Assembly: GCF_015706575.1 (NCBI RefSeq) | Contig: NW_024037055.1 | Coordinates: forward strand, 14,670,262 to 14,734,261 | From: Patiria miniata | Lineage: Eukaryota; Echinodermata; Asteroidea; Valvatida; Asterinidae | Direction: 5' to 3' | Length of the DNA: 64,000 bases | Shown: positions 49,001 through 57,800 of the stretch, piece by piece | Layout of the letters: each line of letters starts with the position of its first letter | How positions within the stretch are numbered: the first letter of the stretch is position 1 | Position numbers and translations under genes: made by a program | The notes under the pieces: generated by a model | Seen by the model: only the letters and a program-made list of their open reading frames with translations | The model's database searches: none | Told to the model about the DNA's origin: nothing

Positions 49001-52000
49001 CTTGTTGATCAAAATCGGGATTTTTTTGAACGAATTCCTTAATTTTTTTTACCGAAAAGGTATTTATGAATGGGAATATCAATATGTGCTCGGTCGGTAT
49101 TAATCACTCTGTTTAAGACTGCTTAGAGTCTAAGTGCTGATAATTACCCTCGCCTCCGGCTCGGGCACACATTTATTCCCTTAGTAACTCATGGTTTAAT
49201 TAGCTCTTGTGTTTTACAAGGTTTCAGGGTTTCAACCTCAAAGCGCTGCTTGTTTAATATTGTATTCACGCCTATACTGATCGACTCATTCCCAACTCTT
49301 ATCAGTGCCGGGGGATGAGGACAAATACAAAGTGTACGTTTAGTCTGCGCGTGTGCGTTCAAACCTGTGGAAAGAACACCATTGATTCATGTGCGTTGTT
49401 TGCATGAACAGTTCTTAACTGCCCCTTTCATTGAGCAGTTCTCAACTGCACATTTTCGACGGGCACTGCACTAGTATAAACTCTAAATAGAAACTTGATG
49501 AAATTTTTGTTAAATTTTTGTACCTTTTTCTCAGAAAAATTTAACGTAAACGTTTGGTCCAATGGACTCTGTGCACGTTCAGGGATTGAAATATCCACAG
49601 GATCTCTAGACCGAGTCCAGTAATTTGAGTTTCGTTATTGAACTCTTGACGAAACTAGTCAACTTCTGGTTCCAACGGCTCCAACACTATTTTATCTGCA
49701 GTGGGCGTGGTTAAAACTGAGGTGACGTCACACTTATGATCGGACAGGCTTATCACATACCTGTCTATCAAACGCAACCCAGGCAGGGGCTGCATTGCCT
49801 TGGCCCTGGGGGATCCTGCTGTTCTGGGGTTTGGGTTTCTGACCCAGAAGCTTCTCCCCACCGATGCCTGGCTTGTGCTCCCCCACCAGCATGGACACGC
49901 TGTTGCAGTGGTCAAAATGGTGGGACTTGTGGTGCCGCTCTTGACCAAGCTACGCATGGAAGCAAAAACACAGTTTGCGTGACAAATTATAACAAGGTTA
50001 GGCTACATTTTAATTTAAGTTAGGGTTTAAAACGAGCTTCCAGCAGCCGGAAAAAATGTGGAAATTGAAAGCTTTACCAGAAATTCAGGCAAAAAATGAA
50101 AAACATCGGCTTTTTACAGCTAAAAGTACAAATGCAGGCAGATGCTTCCAGGCCTGCAGAAGTTGAAAATATGACCGAAAGGTGTCTTTTCTTGGTCTCC
50201 CAATATCGTCAGTATTTAAGATGTCAACGATAAGAATTTGCAATTTGTACATGGGTGTAAAACTTACGGTGCAACTAAAAAGACACATTTCTTATATTTT
50301 TTTTGGAATTTTTTTTGGTCATAAGTTTTAGAATCCCACATCTTAAAAACTGTTTTTGTTGATTGGGATGATCAGAATAACAATATCATTGGAATCTACA
50401 TTTTTAATTGGTAAATATGTATAAAATGTATTTATGTAAATATGTAAATAGGCTAGGCCTTTGTATAAATCTCGAATATATTGAAAATAATCTTGAAATT
50501 ACGAAAAGTGTATTGGCATTGAAAAAAGAAAGGAAAAAGAAAGAAAATATGTTTGAAAAGCTCAGGAAATATATTTTCCTAAAGCCAACAAGTCTAAGTT
50601 ATTAAAAAAAAGAGTTTATATTGAGTTACATGGCCCGGACAGCACATATTTTTCGTGAAGCGACCCGTGCGCAGAATTATTAGGCAGGATTTTTTTTCTA
50701 CAACGCCAAAACTGCACGCTTTGGAATTCCCCGCTTGCTGCCACAAATATAGAGATTTCGCTTTGTTAATCGGTACGGTGGATGATCGTCAGCCAACAAT
50801 ATAAGTTTTGTTGAGGAAAAGAGTGGTTGCACTTAAATGTTATAGATTCGCAATGGTGTTTTCTTGGGTCGCACTAAAAAGCGTCAACACATGACAGAAG
50901 CGTCAACACACCGTCAACACATCCAAAACACATTCTGAATTGACAAAAAAGGTATATAATTGTAAAGGCAACATAGAATAAAAGAGAATTTTCATTGGAT
51001 TGAGTTTCCATTTTGTAATTATATAGTATTTTTACGCGAAAAAATTTACCCTTCACTTGCAACGCCGTTGTCCGCCATTTTGACTTCGCACAAAGCTTGG
51101 ACTACACCATTTCAAGTAGGGGTGTGTAGGTAACCTTGTCCTTGTCATAAACAACAGAGGGCGCCTTGCTGCAGAGAGGGACACCAGTGCACTCTGATCT
51201 GTGAGGGACTGAGGTTTATTGTACAACGCTATCACCCTTTAGCATAATGGTATGGTCCGCGCTGCCACTGAGGCTGAGGCAACATGGCAGCCGATCTCGG
51301 AGCGGCACGGAGAGCCAATTTTCTTGAACTGAAAATCGCAATTTTCAGACGTTAAACTTTAACCTATTGATAAATTTGATTTTAAGCCACAATCTTGTTT
51401 CTGTCCATACCGTATGGGTTACATACTGCTTGTGTCAATTTTTAATGCATTTTGGATGTGTTGACGCTGTGTTGACGCCGTGTTGACGCTTTGGAGTGTG
51501 TTGACGCTGTGCTGACGCTTTTTAGTATTGCCGGTTTTCTCAATGCTGTAACACTAACATCATGAACATAGTAACAATCAATGGCAGTTGAAAATCGTGT
51601 TACGGCTGCCGTAACGATGTAATTGTTGTGCCCATTCTTGAAAATCACGCATTCTCGAGAATGGGCATGCACATTCTCGAGAATGGGCGCGCATTCTTAA
51701 GAATGAGCGCCCATTCTTAAGAACGAGCACGCGTTCTTAAGAATGAGCGCTCATTCTTAAGATTGGGTGGGAATATCACGTGCACAATTTATGAATTTTG
51801 CCCAATCTTAACAAACATTGCACGACATAATTATGTTAAATGAATTGTATAGCGGTTAAAAGGGAAATAATTCATATAAAGAGGAAAGAAAATGTGCTAT
51901 GCTTCTGTACTCGTATAACTACGATAATTTGAATCAAATTAAACCTGTTATTATTGCTTTTTTCTGCCCACTATGGGAAGTTTTGTAGTAACGGAGGACT

Positions 52001-52673
52001 GGGAACTAGTCTGGGAAGTGCTTTGTTTAGGCTAGACAAGTTACAAGTCCCTGCATGTATCATATGCGTGCCACGAAAAAAAAACGATGTCCAGAAGCTG
52101 CCAAAATTGCTCTTTTGACTAGATAGAATCCAGCTCTGCGACGTTATGGTGGGATATGAACAATAAATTGGTGGCACTATAGCACTATGGGATGTCGCAG
52201 TACGTATTCATTCTCATTCTTCACATTTTTCATTCTTACGTCCCCCCCCCCGCTTTTATTATCCCAAAAATCAGAATTCTTTGCACTAGTATTATTATGT
52301 CTCTTATATTTTCCCGGTCCCCCCCCCCCCCATATCAATACGCCTTTACTTATCATATCCACTCTACATGTACTTTTCAGCGCTTTGCGTTGCAACAGTA
52401 TAATTATTGAGAATCAGTGAACGAGGATTTAGCTAGACTTGCCAAGCGCAGCCGGTGCTCGGCATCGACAAGACCGTTATCTTGTCGCGCATTCTCAAGA
52501 ATGTGCGCTCAATCTGGAAGAGTTATTTTTTGCCAAGATTGAGCAAGGATCCAGTTGCACATTCTCAAGAATGTGCATGCCCATTCTCGAGAATGCGTGA
52601 TTTTCAAGAATGGGCACAACATAATTATTACCTTCCGGTCGAAGCTATTCCCAGGTAAAAAAGGCAGCGACAT
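33796..52673 (-). CDS. EFHC2: EF-hand domain-containing family member C2, complete, 12 exons
   Basis: EFHC2 and its relatives EFHC1 and Rib72 are known microtubule inner proteins of ciliary and flagellar doublets. The exons are 52632-52673, 49761-49949, 48341-48491, 46398-46621, 44491-44850, 42824-42962, 41923-42088, 40592-40734, 38708-38904, 36195-36328, 34725-35015 and 33796-34000. All introns are GT-AG, all phases join, and the total is 2,241 nt, giving 746 aa against about 749 in human EFHC2. The N terminus [14 protein letters not shown] and the phrase [13 protein letters not shown] are family hallmarks. Three DM10 domains lie at about 76-183, 225-367 and 430-537, followed by degenerate EF-hand loops near 569, 645 and 681. 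The C-terminal extension past the last EF-hand and the [14 protein letters not shown] stretch favour EFHC2 over the shorter EFHC1. The Met at 52673 was chosen by family match; an in-frame Met lies eight codons upstream. There is no sign of inactivation. Confidence 0.95.
34001..34724. other. EFHC2 intron 11
   Basis: About 720 bp, AT-rich. I see no repeat boundary, RNA or exon. Confidence 0.5.
34725..35015 (-). CDS. EFHC2: EFHC2 exon 11 (helical region and second EF-hand loop)
   Basis: Encodes [15 protein letters not shown], then [19 protein letters not shown] and [13 protein letters not shown]. The loop at D645 has D-x-D-x-S-G but leucine at position 12. GC-rich. Confidence 0.95.
35085..35460 (+). 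mobile_element. tRNA-derived SINE, composite head
   Basis: A box-B-like GGTTCAAATCC lies at 35222-35232. It is followed by CCTTGGGCAAG and by CACCCAGGAGTATAAATGGG, text that recurs in the SINEs at 39060 and 47540 in the other orientation. A second partial head precedes it at 35085-35190. It ends with a non-tRNA tail containing CGCCGGCCTGATGGGCC. It lies in EFHC2 intron 10. A 174-codon antisense ORF across it is not a gene. Confidence 0.72.
35526..36044. mobile_element. TIR element, about 520 bp
   Basis: CGTGACCATTCAGCCCCGG then TATGAAAAGGGCC on the left is mirrored by GGCCCTTTTCATACC then CCGGGGCTGAATGGTCACG on the right, giving TIRs of about 45 bp. It lies in EFHC2 intron 10. The terminus also occurs alone near 1110. 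Confidence 0.78.
36195..36328 (-). CDS. EFHC2: EFHC2 exon 10 (first EF-hand-like loop)
   Basis: Encodes [17 protein letters not shown], then [19 protein letters not shown]. The loop at D569 has D, E, T and G at positions 1, 3, 5 and 6 but leucine at position 12. Confidence 0.92.
36329..38600. other. EFHC2 intron 9, mostly featureless
   Basis: About 2.3 kb. The part to 37.4 kb is AT-rich. The part at 37.5-38.2 kb is richer in CG dinucleotides (ACGCGACGC-like) and may be an old transposon, but I could not match termini. Confidence 0.4.
38601..38700. repeat. exact 50-bp tandem duplication
   Basis: Positions 38601-38650 and 38651-38700 are identical, starting ATTCATAAGCATTCAG and ending GTTATGCTAT. 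The pair lies beside the exon 9 donor of EFHC2. Confidence 0.95.
38708..38904 (-). CDS. EFHC2: EFHC2 exon 9 (DM10-3, second half)
   Basis: Encodes [37 protein letters not shown] and [17 protein letters not shown]. Donor gtaaaa is weaker than the others, and an exact 50-bp tandem duplication starts 8 nt beyond the exon edge. Confidence 0.94.
38905..39059. other. EFHC2 intron 8, exon-9-proximal part
   Basis: Short AT-rich intronic sequence with a small (AAT)n tract near 38985. Nothing else is seen. Confidence 0.4.
39060..39357 (-). mobile_element. tRNA-derived SINE
   Basis: Read on the - strand it begins GGAGTGCTGTGGCCTCGTGG (box A side), with a box B GGGTTCGAGTCC at 39275-39286. It continues with CCCTTGGGCAAGGCACTTTG and CTCCACCCAGGAGTAAATGG. 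It is the same family as 47540-47875, in EFHC2 intron 8. Confidence 0.8.
39358..39761. other. EFHC2 intron 8, middle part
   Basis: AT-rich with poly-T runs. No recognisable feature. Confidence 0.4.
39762..40121. mobile_element. TIR element (MITE), about 360 bp
   Basis: ATTCGGGCGATTCACA on the left faces GTGAATCGCCCGAAT on the right. Matching GCGCCACCAATAGTTTGCCA and TGGCAAACTCTTGGTGGCGC extend the arms to about 45 bp. Confidence 0.78.
40290..40560 (-). mobile_element. tRNA-derived SINE, second family
   Basis: Carries GGGAATCGAACCCGGGCC, a box B in reverse, then GTGAGAGGCGAGTGATTTAC. It shares this and ACAACTCTACTCACA-type text with 43195-43432, so the two are copies of one family. Confidence 0.72.
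40592..40734 (-). CDS. EFHC2: EFHC2 exon 8 (DM10-3, first half)
   Basis: Encodes [20 protein letters not shown] and [20 protein letters not shown]. It carries the DM10 F-L-x-D-D-T-V-x-V-F-E-P core. Donor gtaagt. Confidence 0.94.
40829..41820. repeat. minisatellite, about nine units of 100-126 bp
   Basis: Each unit holds CTTGAGGTTCGCACCTTGAG, TTTTACAAGGTACCTC, then CAACCTCGACTTAC and TTTTGCATTCTAGAATGCTC. The TTCTAGAA core occurs near 40904, 41007, 41113, 41235, 41336, 41444, 41566, 41668 and, mutated, 41794. TTGAGGTT and AACCTCAA within a unit are inverted, so each can fold. It lies in EFHC2 intron 7. Confidence 0.9.
41923..42088 (-). CDS. EFHC2: EFHC2 exon 7 (DM10-2 to DM10-3 linker)
   Basis: Encodes the linker with [17 protein letters not shown] and [15 protein letters not shown], a conserved EFHC signature. 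It ends two bases into an arginine codon. Confidence 0.94.
42253..42560 (-). mobile_element. tRNA-like SINE between two direct repeats
   Basis: A tRNA-like head on the - strand at 42371-42440 has GGTGGTCGAGTGGTAAGACG and GGGTTCGAGTCCCTCAC. The arms pair imperfectly and no acceptor stem forms, so it is not a functional tRNA. GATGAATTTGC(A/G)TCGGGG, then TGATGTAAA, occurs on both sides at 42253 and 42517, either as a duplicated target or as repeat body. Confidence 0.6.
42824..42962 (-). CDS. EFHC2: EFHC2 exon 6 (DM10-2, end)
   Basis: Encodes [37 protein letters not shown] and EYYRSKYGV, matching the close of the second DM10 domain. Donor gtaagt. Confidence 0.94.
43195..43432 (-). mobile_element. 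tRNA-derived SINE, second family
   Basis: AAGAATCGAACCCGGGCAAC is a reversed box B. GAGAATCAACGAACAACTCT matches the copy at 40290-40560. It lies in EFHC2 intron 5. Confidence 0.72.
43546..43963. mobile_element. piggyBac-like MITE A, TTAA flanked
   Basis: TTAACCAGTTCGCGCCGG at the left is mirrored by CCGACACGAACTGGTTAA at the right. TTAA at both ends is the piggyBac target-site hallmark. There is no transposase. Confidence 0.8.
43960..44407. mobile_element. piggyBac-like MITE B, TTAA flanked
   Basis: TTAACTCTTTCAGTGCC at the left is mirrored by GGCACTGAAAGAGTTAA at the right. Inside, CTCGTACATGTACGAGGTA occurs twice near the left end. It shares its left TTAA with MITE A. Confidence 0.85.
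44491..44850 (-). CDS. EFHC2: EFHC2 exon 5 (DM10-2, first part)
   Basis: 120 whole codons. Key text is [37 protein letters not shown] and [13 protein letters not shown]. It is visibly GC-rich against its AT-rich introns. Confidence 0.95.
44851..45764. other. EFHC2 intron 4, exon-5-proximal part
   Basis: No gene seen. Positions 45494-45545 are an inverted copy of the CG-rich interior of the MITE at 33016-33217, so a relict of that family is present. Confidence 0.5.
45765..46107. mobile_element. TIR element (MITE), about 343 bp
   Basis: ATTACTGGACCGAGCCCAGT faces ACTGGGCTCGGTCCAGTAAT exactly. ATGTGGCTT and AAGCCACAT extend the arms to about 33 bp. A related single end lies near 49605. Confidence 0.85.
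46398..46621 (-). CDS. EFHC2: EFHC2 exon 4 (DM10-1, second half)
   Basis: Encodes [39 protein letters not shown] and [13 protein letters not shown], closing the first DM10 domain. The 3' splice site has only about 25 nt of its own sequence before a MITE begins. Confidence 0.94.
46647..46896. mobile_element. TIR element family G, copy 1 (about 250 bp)
   Basis: GTGATGCGACCAGGCTAAAT then GAGTCGTTTGTC faces GACAAACGACTCATTTAGC then TTGATCACATCA. It is homologous over its length to 48026-48265. It lies 26 nt upstream of the EFHC2 exon 4 acceptor. Confidence 0.85.
47100..47535. mobile_element. pogo/Tigger-like MITE, TA flanked
   Basis: TACAGTGGAACCTCACTATA at the left and TATAGCGACGTTCCACTGTA at the right are inverted and bounded by TA. 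CAGTGGAACCTC is the classic terminus of pogo/Tigger Tc1-mariner elements. Internal motifs GGTATAGC and GTAATAGC echo the ends. Confidence 0.82.
47540..47875 (-). mobile_element. tRNA-derived SINE, same family as 39060
   Basis: TACTCCTGGGTGGAGAGAAG then CAATGAGTGACAAAG, and GGTGGACTCGAACCCACAA (reversed box B), match the 39060-39357 copy. It adjoins the pogo-like MITE. Confidence 0.8.
48026..48265. mobile_element. TIR element family G, copy 2 (about 240 bp)
   Basis: AATTGTGATGCGATCAAGC faces GATCGCATCACAATT. The interior matches copy 1, including CTTGGTGTTCCG and AAAGATGGTATCAGCATG. Confidence 0.86.
48341..48491 (-). CDS. EFHC2: EFHC2 exon 3 (DM10-1, first half)
   Basis: Encodes [12 protein letters not shown], then [19 protein letters not shown] and NNSGIPQ. 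The DM10 core Y-x-x-D-D-S-I-x-V-x-E-P is clear. It ends one base into a glycine codon. Confidence 0.94.
48611..49183. mobile_element. composite TIR element, copy A
   Basis: ATTCATAAATACCTCATACA at the left and AGGTATTTATGAAT near 49063 bound a first part. A second part ends with GGGCACACATTTATTCCC. It is an inverted copy of 62164-62796, but one arm of that copy's hairpin is missing. It lies in EFHC2 intron 2. Confidence 0.78.
49184..49760. other. EFHC2 intron 2, remaining part
   Basis: A fragment at 49210-49250 (TTTTACAAGGTTTCAGGG, TTTCAACCTC) resembles one unit of the 40.8-41.8 kb minisatellite. No other feature is seen. Confidence 0.45.
49761..49949 (-). CDS. EFHC2: EFHC2 exon 2 (residues 15-77)
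   Basis: 63 whole codons from [15 protein letters not shown] to WVAFDRQ, with donor gtatgt. It matches the family segment between the N-terminal motif and the first DM10 domain. Confidence 0.93.
49950..50873. other. EFHC2 intron 1, exon-2-proximal part
   Basis: AT-rich. A 65-codon lysine-rich ORF near 50408 is not credited. No repeat boundary found. Confidence 0.4.
50874..51525. mobile_element. TIR element with GCGTCAACAC iterons, about 650 bp
   Basis: CTAAAAAGCGTCAACACA at the left is mirrored by GTGCTGACGCTTTTTAG at the right. Each arm holds several copies of GCGTCAACAC and then CATCCAAAA(C/T)GCATT-like text. No ORF of note lies inside. Confidence 0.75.
51615..52630. mobile_element. TIR element with tandem palindromes at both ends
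   Basis: GTTGTGCCCATTCTTGAAAA then TCACGCATTCTCGAGAATGG at the left is mirrored at 52556-52630. The left end continues with about six units built on the palindromes ATTCTCGAGAAT and ATTCTTAAGAAT. The right end has fewer. The interior includes C-runs near 52242 and 52320. It ends 2 nt from the EFHC2 exon 1 edge. Confidence 0.75.
52632..52673 (-). CDS. EFHC2: EFHC2 exon 1 (residues 1-14)
   Basis: Encodes [14 protein letters not shown] and stops on a whole codon before gtaataat. The conserved LPFLPGNSF core fixes the start. Confidence 0.88.
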
Positions 52674-54728
52674 CCTCCTTCTTGTCAAACAACTCAACTG
52701 CGAATCAAGACAAACCCTTATCCTTAAACAAGTAAATAAAGAATCTTCTGTTTCAAGTGCGTTTAAATAACTGTCGAAAATGAGCCGGGGTCGAGTCCTA
52801 AAGCGACGCCTTCGTCATGAAAACACACGGCAATGTAATTCGTCGATCGTTCATACGCGCATCATGTACATGTACGTGACGTGCATATGCACTCACTGTT
52901 GTTCCGTGTTACCGTTATTGTTCGCGGTTGCTAAGCAGGTGTCAGAGGTCACCAAGTATGCATATCGGTCACTAGAGGGCGCGCTTCATCGATGGCGCAT
53001 TTTATCAGAGGTTTTTTCTTTCTTAAAAAGTTCTATTAAAATTCCTTTCTGATGGAAAGTGAAGTTTGACTAGGCACTAAAGTTAAGGACGTGATAAATT
53101 CGGATGAATACATTATGCATTTGCATAGGGCCAGCTCAATAAAACGTATGATTTTGTTTATTCTCACAGTCTTCAATATTTTGATTAGTTCTCAATTAAA
53201 TCTGAATTTTGATTGATCATCTGAATTTAATGAATATTCATATAATGTCACAATGGAATCTTGCATTCCTTTGATGAGAAGATGCTTTGGATTTGTAGCT
53301 CGTACGAATAATTTAGCAATTTTTTAAAATAAAACTACGGCATTTTTGGTTCGTACTGGAAAATCTGCAAATACGAATCAATAAATATATAATAGTTTGG
53401 TATTTTAATCTTTCTTAATCGATTTTTACAGTGAGTTTGGACAATCGAGGCAATAATAACTACACAAAATCGGACTTTTTCAACGTTAAAAATATCCTCC
53501 TGAATAAGTGGGCGGAGCTTTAATTTATACTGTAGGGTGCCTACTACTACGCAGTTGCCAACAGTTATTGAGGCACATGTGAAGATCAATTCAAGACTGG
53601 GAAGACAAAATATTGAATGATTTTTAATCATCAACACAAAAAGAAGTGATAGCTAACATTGAAATTAAAATTGGTGACACTAGAGTACATGTCAAACTTG
53701 GAGCTCGACGTCAAGTTAAAAGTGCCGGCAAAATTAAAAGTTCAAAATTAATTAAGGAATTACATTTTGTTGATAGAATATAATACAACAATGTGCTGCT
53801 ACATGCGTACATTTTAATTTATATCGAAGTATTCATGCATATGAATAATTCTAAATATTTTTTTAATAATATGAAATATATGTTCCACTGTTTTATATAA
53901 TCACCTCATAGCAATTGTCATTTTGAAGAAAAAAATGAATATAAATACTAGCATACTGACTTATAATGCCAATTGTATTGATGAACTAAACAAAATAATA
54001 ATAATACATCATGACCAGAGTGATAATTTTTCACATCTTCAATGCGTCGGTCGAAATGCCCTGAGCATATCGGGGGCTAACTAAAATGAGTTTTTCGGGA
54101 TGACCAGGGTTGCCATGGAAACCAGGTAAACTCCTTATCAATCGTTTAAAAACTATAATCGGCCGAAATGGTAAAACAGTAGGCCTAAGCTGTATCACTA
54201 TCAGCGAAACAATATAAACATTCATGTTCATTGTGAGGGAAATTAGGCCGAATACTGCGTGGACATTACGAACTGGCAGAACATAAAAGACCCAAGTCCT
54301 AAGAGGCTTAATGCTCATTGGCGTATTTGAGTGGGTGGGTGTAATAATATAATGTGTGTCATGCCCCACCCCTCTATTTTGTTTATAAATAATTAAATCA
54401 GAAGTCAGAGTAAAGAAAACTGTTTTTAAATCGATTCTGTAGTCCAATTTACCTCCACGGATTTTTCAAAAATGACCAATGGAAAGAGCGTCCCCTAGCG
54501 TAAAATAAGGTCACTCGGTGGTCCCCCGGCCGCGTGGCCCCAATCCACCCCCCCCCCCCCCCCCACCCTCCTATTGAAATCCCAATCTTGTTATCCATCC
54601 TTGCGATCACAAAACTATTTTCTTGAGGGTATTTTTTTTTTGATGCGCCACTATTAAATGCTATATTAATAAGGGAATAAATGTGTGCTTGAGAAGTGTC
54701 AAACAATATGTAATAGAGTTCGTGTTTG
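52674..54728. other. intergenic region upstream of EFHC2
   Basis: About 2 kb between the EFHC2 start and the SLC16 stop. It should include the EFHC2 promoter and 5' UTR and the SLC16 3' UTR. It is mostly AT-rich, with a C16-type run near 54547. The end of the composite element family (AAGGGAATAAATGTGTG) occurs alone at 54669. I cannot place a TSS or poly(A) site. Confidence 0.45.
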
Positions 54729-54865
54729 CTAAGATTCTTCCACTTCTCGTGTTTCCAGTCGCCTTAGCACGGGAGAAAGAAGCATTTGTAGAGAGCAGGC
54801 GAGGGTTATCCCCGCTAAGATGAAGAACATTGTCTTGTAGCTCAACGTCACATCATACAACCAAC
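54729..54865 (-). CDS. SLC16-like exon 4 (TM12, C terminus)
   Basis: Encodes WLYDVTLSYKTMFFILAG, ITLACSLQMLLSPVLRR and LETREVEES, then TAG. Its phase fits exon 3 exactly across a 5.3-kb intron. Confidence 0.88.
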
Positions 54866-57800
54866 CTTTGAAAGACAGGAACATTAGTAGTCAGTCATAT
54901 CATCCCTCTGGTCATAATTTGGCCAACATAGGACTCGGACTGTATGGGTCCGTACCAATGCGGTCGAGTGTTCAAATTACACCGTGTAGACCATTTGAAA
55001 TACAGCTCCAAATGCCGTTGCCGAGGCTTTTAAATGGCCCATAAAAAAAGTTGTTCATATTACAGTCGAGCACCTTTATAACAAGGCCCTTGGGACTTTA
55101 CGAATTACCTTGTTATAACAGCTACCTTGTAACAGTAATGGAAAACAAAGGAAAGCAAAGAAAAACAAAGACTTGGGAACTACAATAGACCTAAAATTTT
55201 GCCCTGTTATAAGCAGGTCATTGTGTTAACAGTGCTCTTCTTATTAGGATTCGACAGTATAGAGGAAATTTGTTGTGCAACATTTTTACGCCTCTAGTAT
55301 AAAACTATTTTGACATATCCCTTGTTCGGTCTATTTTATTGAAAATTCACTTCTTTAAACATTTTATATAGTTCATGTATTTCGTATCTGGACAACTGAG
55401 GGCGCTGATGCTGTCATGTCATTTCAGAAAGACACTATTCAGTTTAGGACTTTTCTGTTCAAATTGTGCTCATTGAAAATATCTGTGAGAAACGTTTGCT
55501 CATTGGTTTACTGCCATGTATTGACACAAAATCTAATCACCAAAGAAAAGAACATTTACAAAATGTCCAAAAATATCCAAAATTCTGGCAACTGTTGATT
55601 CTAAAATAGCGATACATTGAGGTTCGACTCGCCTTGTAGAAGCTTACCCGCCATCTTGGATCACCCTTCCTTTCTTTCTTCCTTATAAGTTCTGCCTTCA
55701 TATGGTTGAAGATAAACGCAACACCAGAAACACCAATGCAAACCCCTTCTCTTAATAGCGATTCATGAGTGTTACTGTGTTCTTTTACGTGCATTAAACA
55801 CAACACATGGGGTGTTGAGAGCTCTAGGGAGACATAGCACTGTTGTTGTCTGGTAGCTGCAGCCTTCCTGGTAGAGTGGACGGGCATCACTGGTTCTCAT
55901 CCATCTCCTAAATCTCTCACGCGCTGGCTCCAAACGCCAATTGACGGATGAGTTGCTTCAGGCAGCCAATGGCCAGGGCGGAGGAGGTCCTTATCTGACT
56001 CAACGGCCACGTGCAAAGGAGTAAACCTAACTAATCAGGAGTGAAGCCCCGAAGGCGGACCGGTGCCTTGCAAACACCGTTTCTGCAGCTCCTGCAGCCA
56101 AGCTAATGCCAAAACGTCGTGCTCTGCATTCCTTTGCATTCTCATCTGCAAGACCGAGAGGGGATTCTGACGACTGGTCAACCCAGGATCTCCATACTTT
56201 CTGCCCGGGCATGCGCCCTGGAGACATACTGAGGCCACTCCAGCCTCACTCTCAAAACAACACGGAAGCTGGAAGTATTACGGTTTATAAGTCCCACCAA
56301 ACAGGCGTAGGGAACGGGGATCGACGGGTCAGCGTCGACGGTGGGAGGGACCATCGCGTCCCATTGGCCAACTGCCGCCTGCCTCAAGCCGGGTTGCCCC
56401 AGGTTAGTTGGACGTCGGCCCGCCAACGTCTGCCTGCTTCACTGGGTGCATGGAGCTTAGTGTACTGTTAGATACAACACGCAGACGGTAAACCCGCACC
56501 AGACAAACGAAACAAGAAAACAAAAAAGACAATTAAGACTTTTAAGAGTATTAAGGCTATTAGGCATCAAACTTCAGACTTCAAACTGGAACGTGCGCAC
56601 CATGCGCACGGGCATCTCCGATGACCTTCAAGAGTTGGACTGCAGCTCACCAGACTCAACATCAGTTATAGTTGCCCTTCAAGAAACCAGGCTCGCCTCC
56701 AGCGGCTCCCTGAGAGAGGAGAGCTTCACCCTCTTCTCAAAGGATAGAGAACCTTTAGGCGCCCCGCCAGAACGGAGTTGGCTTCGCCATTAAGAATACC
56801 ATCCTGGATGCGGTAGAGCCTCCCTCAGGGGCACCAAGCGCCTTAGTCCATCCGTCTCGGCACTGCTGCAGGTCCTGTCAACATCTTCAGTGTTAGTGTC
56901 CCCACCCTCACCTCATCGGAAGAAACAGAAGGACCAGTTCTATGGACAGCTCGATGAACTGATCGAAGAATCTCCTAAAGATGAGCCCTTTTTCCCCTTC
57001 GGCGATTTCAATGCCGGAGTAGGTGCGGAGCACAACTCATGGCCTTCTTGCTTCGGACACCATGGCACGGGGAAGGTATACGAGAACGGTCAGAGACTTC
57101 TGAAGCTGTGCTCCTACCAAAATCTCAGCGTTAATACGAACACCTTCTTTGAGTGTTAACCATCACACAGAGTGTCTTGGAAGCACCCCATGTCTCATCG
57201 CTGGCACCGACCTGACATAATAATCACCAGGCTCTCACCAGAACCTACCACAGTGCAGACTGCGACACCGACAACGCCCTTGTATGCTGCAAAGTGCGTC
57301 TGCAACCACGCACGTTGCACAACTCCAGGCCAAAAGGTCTTCCCCGCATTAACACTACGCAGATGTCGGTTCCTGTCAAGGTCCACCCTGGACCAAGCTC
57401 TCCAGGACCTGTCAGAGCAAACGCCAGGAAGGATGCCATGTACAGCACAGCCATGTCCACATTTGGCAAGAAAAAACGGCCCAGCCAAGACTGGCTCAAC
57501 GCATACCTTTCGACAATGGAACCAGCCATCGAGGCCAAACGTGGAGCTTTCTTGGTATATAAGAGATGCCCAAACGAACAGACACTCGCAGCGCTCAGAA
57601 GTGCTCGGAGCACGACACAATGCATTGCTACTGGCAGCAACGACTACTGGCAGCAACTGTGCGAGGGAATCCAGTGTAGTGCCGAGTATGGAAACGTCCG
57701 CGGCATAAAACGGCATTATGAAGGCCCTCTAAGGCTTTGCTGTGAAAGGGACACCCCCCTGAAATCACTGACCGCGAGGAACCGACGGCCAGATGGGTGG

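Noticed and set aside
52187..52420. Proline-rich ORFs around the C-runs
   Set aside because: Caused by poly-C tracts within a transposon. There is no start or splice context.
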